A stretch of 64,000 nt of DNA. It comes from Salvator merianae (taxonomy: Eukaryota; Chordata; Lepidosauria; Squamata; Teiidae). The stretch is taken from NCBI GenBank assembly GCA_003586115.2, contig QVOM02000126.1, positions 61,023,433 through 61,087,432 on the forward strand, written 5' to 3'. Below, one piece after another: positions 44,244 to 55,345 of this stretch (positions are counted from its first letter, which is position 1; the number at the start of each line of letters is the position of its first letter). Under the pieces are notes generated by a model. The model had not been told where the DNA came from. It saw only the letters and a program-made list of their open reading frames with translations, and made no database searches. The position numbers were made by a program, and so were the translations under genes.

Positions 44244-45267
44244 CACAACTGCAAAGAATCACGTTTACATTTCCCAAACATTCTTGATCTACCCCTCCAG
44301 TTTCACTTCTGCCACACACTCACCAACACAAACCTGATTTGTATACATTCAGGGCCTTTCTGAGTTTTTATGGCCCATTTCATTGTTAGTGTTAAGAGCA
44401 CCTTGCATCTTGGTGGAATGAGTCAGTGAAATGAAAGCCTTATCACAAGCTGTCTTTTTGGCACTGACATACCACCTAAGCCGTGGCATGCCTCAGTCAA
44501 TAAAAGCAGAATGTGATACGCTTAACAACTTACTGAAAAGCTTTCTTTAAAATTCTGCAGAGTTCCTGCCTCTGACCATTTGTGTACAGAACTATTCTCT
44601 TACGGATGATAACGGATGCATATTAAATTCTCCAGCAGCTTAAGGGAACCATTGAGGGGCTTAACTTATTGCTCGTACTATGTATATAAAACTCATCAAG
44701 TCAGTCTGTTCACCCCTTTCCTTCTTCCAATCTGTTCTATCTGCTTGGGAAATCATTACATGCACAACAATTCAGGCCATGTCTCCACTAAACAAGAAAG
44801 GTGCCCTCAGATGCATCATTGGCTGCCATGTTTCCATTTGTGGTAGCAAGAGATGCCCCACAACAAATGTGAAAGGCATGATCACTGTTATTGGTGTCTT
44901 TGTCCAAAGGGCATGGTTTCCCACCTTCTGTAAAAATGCCTCAATTGCCAAATCATTGGGCGCCTTCACAGAGGTACTCTTCAATGTGGCAAACAAGGCA
45001 TTTCACTGAGGCACCCACCCTCAAATCCATTCCACATTTGTGTGGAGATGTGGCCTCATTTCATTCTACTATATTACATTTTGTGACTTGCATGGGTTGT
45101 GCAAGTTGCTGTAGTGCAACATTACAAATGGTTTGTTCTCTTCGTAAAAATAATGTTCAATCAAGTGGGTAGCATACTTTGAAGCTAGTGTATTATTTAA
45201 ACATTATCATTTTCAAAAAATGGTATAGAAACCATGCTAAAATATTTCCCACTAAAATCACTGGAAA

Positions 45268-45362
45268 AGAAGATGCAGTCTTGCACACATTTTCTTATGA
45301 GTAAATCCCACTGATTTCAATGGATTCTATTTCTGAGAATATATAGGCAGCATCATACTGGT
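45268..45362. repeat. old dispersed GAGTAAATCCCACTGA repeat
   Basis: TGAGTAAATCCCACTGATTT, then CAATGGATTCTATTTCTGAG; the two halves form an imperfect palindrome around ATTTCAATGG. Same family as 37420 and 57666. Confidence 0.5.
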
Positions 45363-46346
45363 AAAAATATTCAACTTTGACTGGATCATGATCTCATAAT
45401 ATAACGTAAAAAGTTTTAGTCATGATATAAGGCCTACTTCTATTTCCCATTATTTGGATAAAATGATGATGGTGATGACACCATTAAGAGACAGATTGGA
45501 AAATCACATAATGACTGCAAATGCCTCTTGTACAAATAGGCTAAGAAAACAGACACCTATTCTGTATCTGCAAGAAGACAGCAAAAACTAATTACAAATA
45601 AAGGCATGATCAACTTGGTAATTACCATTCACTGGAACATTAGTAAGATTAAAATTTACCAGCAAGCAGACACTGGTGGAACCACAAGATCAAAAAGGTA
45701 ATAAAAGGGAACAGGCCAACAGGATTCCCAGCTTCAGACATGTAATGCCCCTGGCGTAACCATGATTAAGAAAAGCCACATGTAGATTACTGATGTGGCA
45801 GTGCTTGGCAAACTGAAGTCAGGCATCTATACCAAAGAAAGATGATGATTATAGCAAGAGGTATTGGTGCCCTTGTTGCAGATCCCAAAGAACTGGAGTG
45901 ACAACTTTACAAGATGGGTGTTGACAGAGGCGGTTTCTGCATGAGGGTACTGACTGTGCTCTAAATAAAGATTGCTCTTGGAGAGATCTTCATTAGTCCC
46001 CTCATCATTCACATTGGTGGAGATGTGCAGTTTGCATTGTTCTGAGTAAGAGAAACCCTGAAATGGCGAACCATTATTCCCTGCTTCATGGTTTCTAATG
46101 GTGCAAGATTTTCCTCTCTAGTGAGACTCTTCAGCCACAGAGATGTGCAGCCAGTGTGTCCCTGAAGTGATCCCACAGTGACCTGAGGTTCCTTGGGGAT
46201 CCTACAAGAGTCAATATCTATCATTTACAAAAGGCAGCACTACTGGAAAGAACATACATTTTGTGCTGACACCTCTGATTATTCCAGGTCCTAGAGAAGG
46301 ATCTGATTGTCAGAAGACAAAACCAGTCAAAGACTTTGTGCAAGTA

Positions 46347-46372
46347 ATGATGATGATGATGATGATGATGGA
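46347..46372. repeat. (GAT)n microsatellite
   Basis: About eight GAT units. Confidence 0.9.
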
Positions 46373-46489
46373 TTATTATTTATTATAGTTACGGTCTAAC
46401 TTTTCTCAAGCTGAGAAAAATCTACTCTTCTACGATCCTTTACTACTACTAATAGCAACAGCAAGAGAAAGAGCAATGATAAGAACTTT

Positions 46490-46623
46490 GGCTGCATCCA
46501 CATATCTCTTACTTATTCCACAATATTTGGATATTCTGAAATAAAGCATGGCCATTCTGGAATATCCATGCTTTATTCCAGAATATATAGAGTGAAATAA
46601 GTAAATGACATCTGGATGCAGCT
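46490..46623. mobile_element. small palindromic MITE, GGCTGCATCC family, TSD TTT
   Basis: GGCTGCATCCACATATCTCT at the left and ACATCTGGATGCAGCT at the right, with TTT on both sides (46487-46489, 46624-46626). The arms continue with CTTACTTATTCCACAATAT versus ATATAGAGTGAAATAAGTAA and a centre GGAATATCCATGC. Second copy of the 28605 family. Confidence 0.8.
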
Positions 46624-46626
46624 TTT

Positions 46627-47569
46627 GTTGCTGGCAAAGACCAGATGCACAGAATTCAACTTAAGCCTGAAAAAAGTGAATTCTACTCATACAACGATCA
46701 TTGTACTCTGAACAATGATGGCAGCATGAGCTTGGTACCATTAATGTACCATGACTGGGTAGAATCCACATGTCCCTGCTCCTCATGAACCCTGAGTGTG
46801 CTGAATGAATGAGATGTCCACAGAGACCTGCATTCATCCAGCCACTTCCCACCATAAGCATTCCTTAGGGTGTTTGAAAGGCAGAGGGGCAGAAGCAAGT
46901 GCACGAACTGTGCTTTCTCCTGCTCTCTTTTGACAGCCATGCCACTGCTATGCCACTGCTATGCTGCCTCCACTGCCAATGAACAAACCTACCTTGGTCT
47001 GCTGGATGGCCTGTACAGACTTTGAACATAGAAAATGCTCCACAAAGCTGCAGGGTCAGTGAGATCAGGGTCAGAGGGAGCCATGCAGTCAGCACATTGC
47101 CGCTTAAAGAAGAGTGCTACCAGCACAGGATTCTTAGTGTTCAGGAAGAAGCGCTCTACACTGGCAGCATTTTTCTCACTGACATGCAAACCCTGCCATT
47201 ATGTTGTGTTAAGTGCAAGTGAACTTCTTGATCATGTGAAGATTTGAACCTAGGCTTTTCTAGGCCTTGCCTAACCACTACAATTACACTGGCTTTTGGT
47301 CTGTTCTCCTCTCTTTTTACCTTCTTGCTGGCCAACTGGGTTCAATTTAACTTTATTATTCCACTGGATCCATGGTATCTACTTCATGCCTCAGTATGCA
47401 GAAATAATGATGTTTGAAGGTAATATGCAAGTAGGAATGCCTATATTGCGTTTTTCAAAAGTTGTGGGAGGAGTGCAGGAAATGAGTGTGCATGTTAAAT
47501 CAGAGTAATAGCTGCTGGCAGCACTTTAGAAGAGCACTACAAACATAGAACTCCTCTAAATGTTGTAAT
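46627..47569. other. unrecognised DNA, no gene seen
   Basis: Overlapping frames of 60-80 codons on both strands between 46660 and 47250, none recognised. Confidence 0.4.
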
Positions 47570-47940
47570 GGTCTGTTCACACACCTGCTACTACTCCCAG
47601 CTGTGCAGACATCACAACTGGTGAACTTTTGTTCCCTAGCTGAGATGTTCCCAGCTCAGATATGGAAATCTAACATAGGAAATGAACCCAGATGTGGTAC
47701 ATTTTCTTTGTTCAGCTAAACAGAGCCATCACAGCCACTTTGAAAAAGTCATGCTTGTGGAAGTGGTAACACATTAGAACACTGTGAAGAGAGAGTGTTC
47801 TAACCCACGTTCTAACATTATAGTTTTTTAATGAAAACTTATGGAAGAATGCATGCTGGATGAGTGGGGCCATGTAGACCCCACAATCTTCCATCACACC
47901 CACTATGCCATAAGTGTGAAGGGATATGTGAACTAGGTCC
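47570..47940. mobile_element. probable MITE, GGTCTGTTCACAC ends
   Basis: The left GGTCTGTTCACACACC and the inverse of the right end GGACCTAGTTCACATATCC are partial partners; flanks AAT and ACT. Internal phrase GAACTTTTGTTCCCTAGCTG is shared with 21868 and a hairpin AGAACACTGTGAAGAGAGAGTGTTCT lies near 47776, which is 26 bp of which I quote only the arms: AGAACACT and AGTGTTCT. Confidence 0.5.
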
Positions 47941-49074
47941 ACTCATGTGTCCATGACCATGAGAACAGTGCCATGAGAACATTGCTTAAGTGTTTACAAC
48001 TGAACAGTAGTTCGGGCTGAAAGGGAAATATTTTTTAATCAGTATTCAGAAGTAGATTCTCAAACACTGATTCTCAAGTATCCAACAAAAGGCTTCTAAA
48101 GGTACATACTCTGAAATCTGCAAAATCTACATCTCTTTCGGAAATGAGTTAAAGAACTTTTTTCAATCAATATCATTCATTCACATAATGCTTAAACCTC
48201 TAACAGTACAAAAGAGTTGCATATTCATAACATCCTCATGAATCGAGAACTCCTGAACTGCCAACTGAATATGATGAATATCCCTAAATAAGAAATCTAT
48301 TTCCAGATCCAGTGAATGAGACACGTCATCACATAGCCCTCTCTGGAAAGAAGGCATTAGCAAAGCAGACATTTAACAATGTTACACTTTGAAGAACTGT
48401 TTAAATATTTGAAAACATACTTTAAAAAGCGTTTATCTCCTATGACTTTTCTGTTTTCACTACATATGACAGATTTTTTTAAAAAAAATCATCAATTACA
48501 GAAACTGCTACAATTACACAGTGATTCAGAGGATTATTTTGAGCTAGCTCATAGTTTGCTAACTTGTAGATGACGCATCCCTTTCTCAGCTCTTCATCTA
48601 AGTACAAGACTGAATCATTGCTCAGCATGAAGGAGTTTTGCCTATTCTGAGAGCCTTGTACTGGTTCAGCTCACTCAAAATTCACTGTCTGCAATGGCAA
48701 ATCTGTGGCCTACTAGCGGTTCTGGGATTTCAACTGTCAGTCCCAGCGCCATGAAAGATGGTCAGAGTTAATTTTATATTTAAGAAACTCAAAGCAGCAA
48801 ATGTTACTCTTTTCCTTTCCATCTTATCCCCCTAGTTAAGTTAAAATCAAAGATTGGCCCAAGAAAAGTCATCTGTGTCTGTGACTGAAATTGAACCATG
48901 GTACCTTTGGTCCTAACCCAACATTCCTGCCACTTCATCATGGTGATGGAAGTTGGAATCCAACAACATCTGGAACCATATTGGCCACCTCCAGCCATCA
49001 TCCCAAAGACCCACTATTTAGCTATATTCTGGAGTAAAAATCCTCTGGAATAATCACTTGTTCCTATACAACTG
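47941..49074. other. unrecognised DNA with two old repeat fragments
   Basis: Holds diverged copies of the 2870 family at 48690-48770 (plus: GGCCTACTAGCGGTTCTGGG, then ATTTCAACTGTCAGTCCCAG) and 48935-49004 (minus: GTTGGAATCCAACAACATCT, then CCACCTCCAGCCATCATC). No gene. Confidence 0.4.
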
Positions 49075-49268
49075 AGCAGCAGCATGGGGAAGGTGCAGGC
49101 ACTTACCTTGTCTGACGTTTGCTTCTGCGATAGTATGACATGCACATCCAGGTATTTTGACAGTGCAGAATCCCTGCAAGTATGCGACAGCTGCCATTTT
49201 TGGGCCCTGTGCATGTGTGGTGGTCATTTTCAAGATGGCAGCTCTTGACAGCAGTTTCCAGACAGGTA
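49075..49268 (+). repeat. unclassified dispersed repeat, copy 2
   Basis: Partner of 20650-20862. Near its ends CTTACCTTGTCTG (about 49103) and CAGACAGGTAAG (about 49259) are inverted relatives, so it may be a worn MITE. The 181-codon minus-strand frame crossing this region to 49599 has no recognised domain. Confidence 0.5.
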
Positions 49269-49543
49269 AGTCAATATCTCTATAGTGGGAAAATGTAGGT
49301 TGAGAGTTCTTTCCCCCACTATAGTGATATGTCTGGCAATCCCAACATAGCCGTGGGATTCTTCCAGGTTTTGCAACTTGTCTGGATGCAACCATTGATT
49401 TTCCACCTCTCTTCTTTCCTGAATGGAAGAGGTTTCCTGGATATTCATTCCTTTGCAATTCTATTTGAAGATTGCAGGAACTGGGACCGTTGTAATGAAG
49501 AGCAGGCACTGCAGTGCTGAACTTTGGATTGAGAGAGACAATA

Positions 49544-49969
49544 GGCCTATTCACACTTTGGCCTAGCAAGCATTGAGAATGCTTGCTAGTCAAGTGCATT
49601 CACACCAGAAGATGGCTGCAGCGACTGACAGATCGTGCCCCTTGCTGTAGTGCCATCGGACCTACTCGATTAGTTGCAATTGGGCCACAATCAGGCCTAT
49701 GCAGCCATTTTTGGAGATCTTTGGAGCCAGTTTCTGGGCACTCCAATGGCTAGGAACTAAAATTTCTAGCTTCAGATCTCCAGGAGGATCTGCTTTGGCT
49801 GTGTGATTTGGTGTGCTGCGGAAATGGGTTCCACTGTTAAACTGGAACAGGGAAGTGGATACAGTGTGCTAGCAGGAGATGGGGGACTCCCCTTAAGCTG
49901 GTTCCTGTGTGGAAGAGAGGCATTTGGACCCCTTCCTGGACTGTCTTAATGATATGTGTGAAAAGGCCC
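49544..49969. mobile_element. GGGCC-TIR element, possibly two overlapping
   Basis: GGCCTATTCACACTTTGGCC at the left with TAGCAAGCATTGAGAATGCT inside, as in reverse at 58230-58270. The right end is GATATGTGTGAAAAGGCCC. A second potential end (AGGCCTATGCAGCCATTTTT) at about 49694 suggests a composite. No target duplication found. Confidence 0.55.
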
Positions 49970-50177
49970 CAGCAGGGCTGCTCTTACGTTCTTTGTGGTT
50001 TGCAATGACATTTCGATAGAAAAATTGCAATAGCAACTGATTCCTGAAACAATGCATAGGTTGGGTCCACACAATGGCAGAATGCATTGAGAAGAACGAA
50101 ACAAATGTAGCCCTCTTCATAAAGTACCAGCAAGCTGTTTGCATGCCTGCCACCATCTCAGTTCCTAATATTAAGTT

Positions 50178-50241
50178 GCTCTCTCTCTCGCTCTCTCTCT
50201 CTCTTTCTCTCTCTCCATATATATATATACATATATATATT
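50178..50241. repeat. (CT)n(AT)n compound microsatellite
   Basis: CT repeats with single interruptions to 50215, then AT repeats to 50241. Confidence 0.9.
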
Positions 50242-50599
50242 AGCCTAACTATCAGTAGCCAACCTAATCATTAAAACACTGAACTTATGCACAGAAGAAT
50301 GTGCAAGAATACTTTTTGTGGAATCAGCAAGTCAGGAACACTGGAACAGAGTTACTAAAAGGGGGGTGGGAGAGAAGAAACCTTCCATTATACCTGCTCA
50401 AAAGTGAACAGATGCCTTGCTTTGCAGCTCCTCAAATTGCTCCTGCAATTGCATTTGAACAAATGACCATATTTTATCTTGTTTTGTCAGTTGTTCTGCA
50501 TATGTCCAGTATGTGTGAACATTTATGCCTACAGACTGCACACACTTGGATGCAAAGGTACAATTCTCATCCTGATGCCTGCTTAGGAGCATTTTCTAT

Positions 50600-51034
50600 G
50601 GGTATGTTCACACTTTACAACTGGTAGAATTATACCATTCTAAGCTGGAACAGACCCAGCAGTGCAGCAGCCATTTGCGCTATGAGTGCAAGAATGATCC
50701 TATACTGGGCCTCCAGCAGTCGCAGTATGAATGCATGTCTGCTCACCATGACAGTGGCTATAAAAACGTCTGGCCATTGCCATGGCAACTAGGACATGGC
50801 ATACAACTGCACAGCCGTGCCATGCCATACCATGGCCTTGCAGCATTCGATCCCAGAAGCAGATGTAAATGCTGCTGACCAGGAGCAGTCCAGCTTCTCC
50901 TGGTTAAGCTGTGAACAGCGTTTTAGCTGTCCATGACTAGTAGCATTTAGGAGTGCCTGCAAATGCTGCTGGATGCTGTGGCTGCCACAAGTGAATATGC
51001 AGACACTTACTAGCAACTCAATGAGAGCACACCC
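50600..51034. mobile_element. GGGCC-TIR MITE, 435 bp, TSD TAT
   Basis: GGGTATGTTCACACTTTACA at the left, ATGAGAGCACACCC at the right, TAT on both sides (50597-50599, 51035-51037). AGAATTATACCATTCTAAGC near the left end and TGCTGCTGACCAGGAGCAGT in the centre match 14913-15393. Confidence 0.8.
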
Positions 51035-51037
51035 TAT

Positions 51038-51498
51038 GTTAAAGAAGACATATCACACATTTTCATACAGTTCTTCATAGTAATGTAGGATAATTGCGAT
51101 ATGCGTATATATGGATAACTGCAAGTGACTGGATAGTGCAATTGTTAAGCACATAGTTTACCATGAAACTACCATGCAGAATACCAGTTCTAATCCCAAC
51201 CACAACATCCTTCCAGTGAGAATCCTTAAGGGACAGTGAGTAGCATGCTATTAGCACACTGTCACTAGAAGAGGAGTGCTATGGTAGTGGTGTTCCTCTT
51301 AATTTGGAGAGGAAGAGAGTTATGTTTGTAGATCTTCCCTTTTGTGTGGATCTAACCTAAGATCACTCAATGTGCTTTAATGGCTGAGTGAGGATTTCAG
51401 ACCGGTGACTCCTAATAAAGTGAATGTCTTTATTTTTCTTATACAATAAAGAATTTTATTTATTTGTGTTTATATGTGTATGACAGAGCATGCAGAGT
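51038..51498. other. unrecognised DNA, no gene seen
   Basis: AT-rich, no element recognised. Confidence 0.4.
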
Positions 51499-51563
51499 CC
51501 TTCCTTCCTTCCTTCCTTCCTTCCTTCCTTCCTTCCTTCCTTCCTTCCTTCCTTCCTTCCTTC
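51499..51563. repeat. (CTTC)n microsatellite
   Basis: About 16 CTTC units. Confidence 0.95.
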
Positions 51564-51616
51564 TACACTTATTTTTGGAGGAAGCGAAAGTTAGAACAGT
51601 GGGAGATGAAGTAGCA

Positions 51617-51781
51617 GGGTTCTTTCTGCACTGGACCTTATTCTGAGGTATATCCTGGAATAGATGCCTATTGTGCACATGCTAGTGGAGACTACAGCAG
51701 CCCCTGAGTGAGATCTGCCATAGTGTGCACTAGCCCCTATTCAGAATATATTCTGGAATAAGGCCCAGTGTGGAAAGGGCC
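51617..51781. mobile_element. palindromic MITE of the 27626 type
   Basis: GGGTTCTTTCTGCACTGGACC, quoted here in part as TTCTTTCTGCACTGGACC, begins the left arm; GAATAAGGCCCAGTG and GGAAAGGGCC end the right arm. TGCACATGCTAGTGGAGACT in the centre equals the 27626 centre. It is directly followed by a second, partial copy. Confidence 0.75.
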
Positions 51782-51784
51782 TAA

Positions 51785-51930
51785 ATCCCAGAGCAGGGGA
51801 GTGCCATCTGCATGCTGGTATAAACTATGGCAGGTACTGCCTGGGATCTGCTGTAGTCTGCATTAGTATGTGGACAGCAGGCCCCTATTCTGGAATATAT
51901 CCAGAATAAGGCACAGAGCAAGAAAGGGCC
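51785..51930. mobile_element. second, 5'-truncated copy of the same MITE in tandem
   Basis: CAGAGCAGGGGAGTGCCATC, then CTGCATGCTGGTATAAACTA, AGTATGTGGACAGCAGGCCC and AAGGCACAGAGCAAGAAAGG. It aligns with the inner and right parts of the preceding copy and lacks the outer left arm. Confidence 0.7.
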
Positions 51931-52786
51931 TCAGACACGTCAAATATAATGCAATAGTTTCCTATTTCTTTTTCATTTTTGGCATTCATCAAGAGGTTGT
52001 TGAACACTTTTTAAAAATTTTAATAAAATATAAATAATTGATTTTTATGTCTAATGACATTCCCCAAGGGTGTTTTGAAAATCTTTGGTCCTGTCAACCT
52101 TTTGATTTTCAGAAACATTTGTACCTGTGTTTTCTTTTAGGGGGTCACACTCTCTCATTCCCCTTATGAAGAATGTGTCTCAGTTAATCTTGTTACTGCC
52201 TGGTAGGAAACATCAAAAGTGCTGGAAAAAACCCTGTAAATTACTGATCCAGAAAGTTAACCTAATCAAACTAGATACAGGTTTAGGGAATAGTGCAGAT
52301 AAATGTATTATACACACATACACCTCTCATGAATGTAATATAGTTATTAATGGTTTAGTCTAAAATTATTCCTATTTTTTATAGTGTGTGGAGACAGGCA
52401 AGAAGCATGAAAGCTGCCAAGTAATGCAGGTGGAAAATCAAGTGTGAAATTGGCAATTTTTTGAGTCACACACTAAATATTGGACTTTATCGTTCAACAA
52501 GAAACGAGAGTAAAGGTGTTGAGGTTATGCTCTCAATGCCATCATTATTTATCATGTCTGGGTACGAGGGTAATCTGACTTTGTAAAGTGTTCAAAAGAC
52601 CATGATTTAAATGACAAGATACAAGATGTGATCCCTTGAAAAATGTATTTTTTTGTTAAGCTACTGCTTTGAGAATATTATCAAGCTTAGAAATAATTGA
52701 CATAATCAGTGATTATCCCTTCTGTGTTCCACCTTTCTTGTAATGCTTATTATTGAGGAAGGTCCTTGTAGACAAGTAAAATTATC
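51931..52786. other. unrecognised DNA, no gene seen
   Basis: AT-rich with no recognised repeat. Confidence 0.4.
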
Positions 52787-52789
52787 TCA

Positions 52790-53143
52790 GGGCCTTCTAA
52801 CACTTTCCATCTTGGAATATTTGCTAGCAGTGCAGGAGCCATTCACACTGCATAGGCTGGAATATCCTGGCAATGGACATCCAGTGCTCACAGTGCAATT
52901 GCTGGCAGCTCATGCCATGACAGCAGCTGGGAAAATTTCCAGCCACCGCCATGGTGAACGCTGCATAACAGGAGCAGGCCAGCTGCTCCTGGTAGAGCTG
53001 CAGAGCACGATTTTGTGCTCCATAGCTAATAGCAGTTGGGAGCTGCTGTAGCCTGCTCCCAATCACAAAGGTCTCTGTGCAGTGCAGATACACTTCACTA
53101 GTGAGTGTGCAGACACTCACTAGTGGAAAGTGCAAAAAGGCCC
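52790..53143. mobile_element. GGGCC-TIR MITE, 354 bp
   Basis: GGGCCTTCTAACACTTTCCA at the left, TGGAAAGTGCAAAAAGGCCC at the right; flanks TCA and CCA differ at one base. The interior (CAGCCATTCACACTGCATAG-like block, CAGCTAATAGCAGTTGGGAG, CACTAGTGAGTGTGCAGACA) matches 1607-1957 throughout. Confidence 0.8.
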
Positions 53144-53420
53144 CCAGAGTTGTCTGAATTTGCTAGGGTTTCAAGTAGGGTGTCTTTCTCAGTTCTTCTG
53201 TCAATTGACTATGACTAAAGTTGGGACATCTAGGATATCCATCAGACAAAGCACACAGCTAGCCTTAGCTCTAGTCCCTTCTGACTACTACATACCTGTG
53301 TTGTTAAAGCTGGTTGTAAATTTCAAAGCCCAAATCAAGCCTAGGCTGTATTTAATTGCAATCCTTTTTTTTAATCTGAATGTCTCCAGATCTGGGTTAT
53401 GTTTCGTAGTGCAATTACTA

Positions 53421-54166
53421 CTGTTTCCCCCAAAAAATAAGACCTACCCCAAAAATAAGTCCTAGCATGATTTTTCAGGATTTTTGAGGATGCTCAAAAT
53501 ATAAGCCCTACTCCAAAAATAAGCCCTAGTTACAGTTCATAAAAAAGTCAATTTAAATAGTGTCCAGGCAGCTATACATGTAAAAAAGTAAAATCAATTG
53601 GTAATAGAATGCAGCAGGACAGATAGAGGAAAGCAGACACCCCTAAAAGAATTGCACTCAAAAGACCCCACGAGACCCAAAATAATAAGGGTTGGCAAGT
53701 GCCAGGCTCTGACACACAGATCTGGTAGTCCTGCTGGCATCACTCCTGTCACAGGCACGTTATGTGCTGTCAGGTCCCTTGGCATTCCAGCTGCTCTCTT
53801 CCGCATTCCATTGCAGCCATGTGTAGAGGTTGTTGGCTCCCCCTGGTGACCGGAAGCAGCCACAATGCTCTAATATAATGGGCTCAGGAGTGGAGTGACG
53901 CCAGCAGGACTACCCAATCTGTTTGTGAGAGCCCAGCACTTGCCTACCCTTATTGTTTTGGGTCTTGTGGGATCTGTGTTTGGAGAGTTATGATGATGTT
54001 CCAGAATGTGATGACATGACTATATTTGAATAAATGTTGATTTTTTGTTCAAGAATAAATGTAGATTGTTGTTCACGGAAAAGTGAGACATCCCTTGAAA
54101 ATAAGCCCGAACACATCTTTTGGAGCAAAAATTAATATAAGACCCTGTCTTATTTTTGGGGAAACA
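53421..54166. mobile_element. fold-back DNA transposon with CTGTTTCCCC ends, 746 bp
   Basis: Left CTGTTTCCCCCAAAAAATAA and the inverse of the right end, CTGTTTCCCCAAAAATAAGA, are long inverted partners; the left side then has three AAAAATAAGYCCTA units. Inside is a second inverted pair with arms of about 100 bp: ACGAGACCCAAAATAATAAG, GTTGGCAAGTGCCAGGCTCT and TAGTCCTGCTGGCATCACTC at 53670-53750 pair with GGAGTGGAGTGACGCCAGCA to TATTGTTTTGGGTCTTGTGG at 53889-53972. TA precedes the left end but the right flank is GG, so no duplication is proven. The terminal sequence is a familiar vertebrate repeat; the superfamily is uncertain. Confidence 0.75.
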
Positions 54167-54762
54167 GGGCAGAAATGGAGCAGATTCAAACATTTGGAAA
54201 ATTCAAGCTAATTGCCACTTATATTGAATTTTGAATGGCATGGAATGAGCCAGAACACAAAACTTGAAAATTTATAAAATAGAAATTACACAAGAGATTA
54301 AAATGTCTAGGGTCCACCCCCAGCACACTATTCTCCTCCCATTCATTTTATCCTTATAGCAAGCCTGTGAGGCAAGTTAATTTTCCAGGAGCAATAAAAG
54401 AAAATGAGTTGACTAGAACCTTCTACCTTTCTTCTGCCAACAGAAGAATTCCATGAATGAAGGCCTCAGACCTCAAAATACAGTCTGTTGTGTATGAAAT
54501 CTACCTGACATATAGTCATGAGCAGACAGAAAAATCATATTAGTACTTATTAAATTTAGCCTTAGACCTACCCTATAGTGTGAGAAGTAAGTCCCCATTT
54601 ATATCAGCAGAAGCCATTTCATGAAACCTTAACATGAAATAAGCACCATTCCTTCCAATGATGTATTGACTTCCTGTCAAAAACTATTTCATGCAACATC
54701 AGGGCCGTTACATTTCTAATGACCAGTTGCTGAGGAGAGAGTGTCCTGGTGGTGCCATAGAT
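54167..54762. other. unrecognised DNA, small MIR-like fragment
   Basis: At about 54345-54420, CATTTTATCCTTATAGCAAG, then CCTGTGAGGCAAGTTAATTT resembles the conserved core of MIR-type repeats. Nothing else recognised. Confidence 0.4.
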
Positions 54763-54770
54763 ATCTGGAA

Positions 54771-55108
54771 TAGAGATGTGCAAAATTCAATTCGCATTTG
54801 CAAATTTGAGTGAATATTTTACATTTGCAGATACTCACATTGAAACAAAATGTGGGTTTTTGCATTTTCAAAACTTCAGTCAAATCAAACTAGTCTCCCA
54901 CTTGCAAAAGAAATAACAAAACAAATTGAATGTTTATGTTTTCACTGTATTATTGCCCATGAAAAGGGCTTTCTCAGTGGGAAAAATCGTGTTTGTGAGA
55001 AGCATGAAAACCTGGTTTTTGAGGTTATGATCCACTGACAAAGTGAAAAAAAGTTGTTTTGCTTTGACAGCAAAAAGAACATACAAAATCTGTTCATGCT
55101 CATCCTTA
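54771..55108 (+). mobile_element. hAT-like MITE copy 8
   Basis: TAGAGATGTGCAAAATTCAA at the left, TTCATGCTCATCCTTA at the right. The flanks ATCTGGAA (54763-54770) and GTCTGGAT (55109-55116) agree at six of eight. The interior order matches the 7579, 11884 and 41749 copies (GAAAAGGGCTTTCTCAGTGG, TATGATCCACTGACAAAGTG). Confidence 0.8.
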
Positions 55109-55199
55109 GTCTGGATGTCCCCACCGAAAACAGACTGTAAGATTAGATGACTATTGTTCCAAGTCAGCAGTTCCAGGCTAGAGAGTTGGCCCAAGACTT

Positions 55200-55345
55200 A
55201 CTCCTCGGTTCAAGTCACTACTTGGTTATGGAAGCACACTGGATAGCCTTGGACCAGTCACTGCTTCTCTATCTAACTCACCTCACAGAACTGTTGTAAT
55301 TATGGCACAGAAGTGAGGCAAAATATAAATGTAAACAACTTATTT
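55200..55345 (+). repeat. MIR/CORE-SINE-like repeat fragment
   Basis: GGATAGCCTTGGACCAGTCA, then CTAACTCACCTCACAGAACT, GTTGTAATTATGGCACAGAA and GGCAAAATATAAATG. Aligns with 35740-35900. Confidence 0.5.

Larger units (their letters stand above)
44244..46486. other. unrecognised DNA, no gene seen
   Basis: A 2.2-kb stretch, the longest here without a called element. Frames of up to 109 codons at 44680-45009 lack similarity. An old dispersed repeat lies at 45268-45362 and a (GAT)n at 46347-46372. The texture at 45460-46340 could be a very old retroelement, but I cannot support that. Confidence 0.4.

Noticed and set aside
44244..46486. Possible gene or old retroelement in the largest interval without a called element
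   Set aside because: I looked for reverse-transcriptase, integrase and transposase motifs and for exon-like open frames and found none I could defend.
49054..49599. 181-codon minus-strand frame
   Set aside because: Crosses an unclassified repeat and the start of a MITE; no similarity to known proteins.
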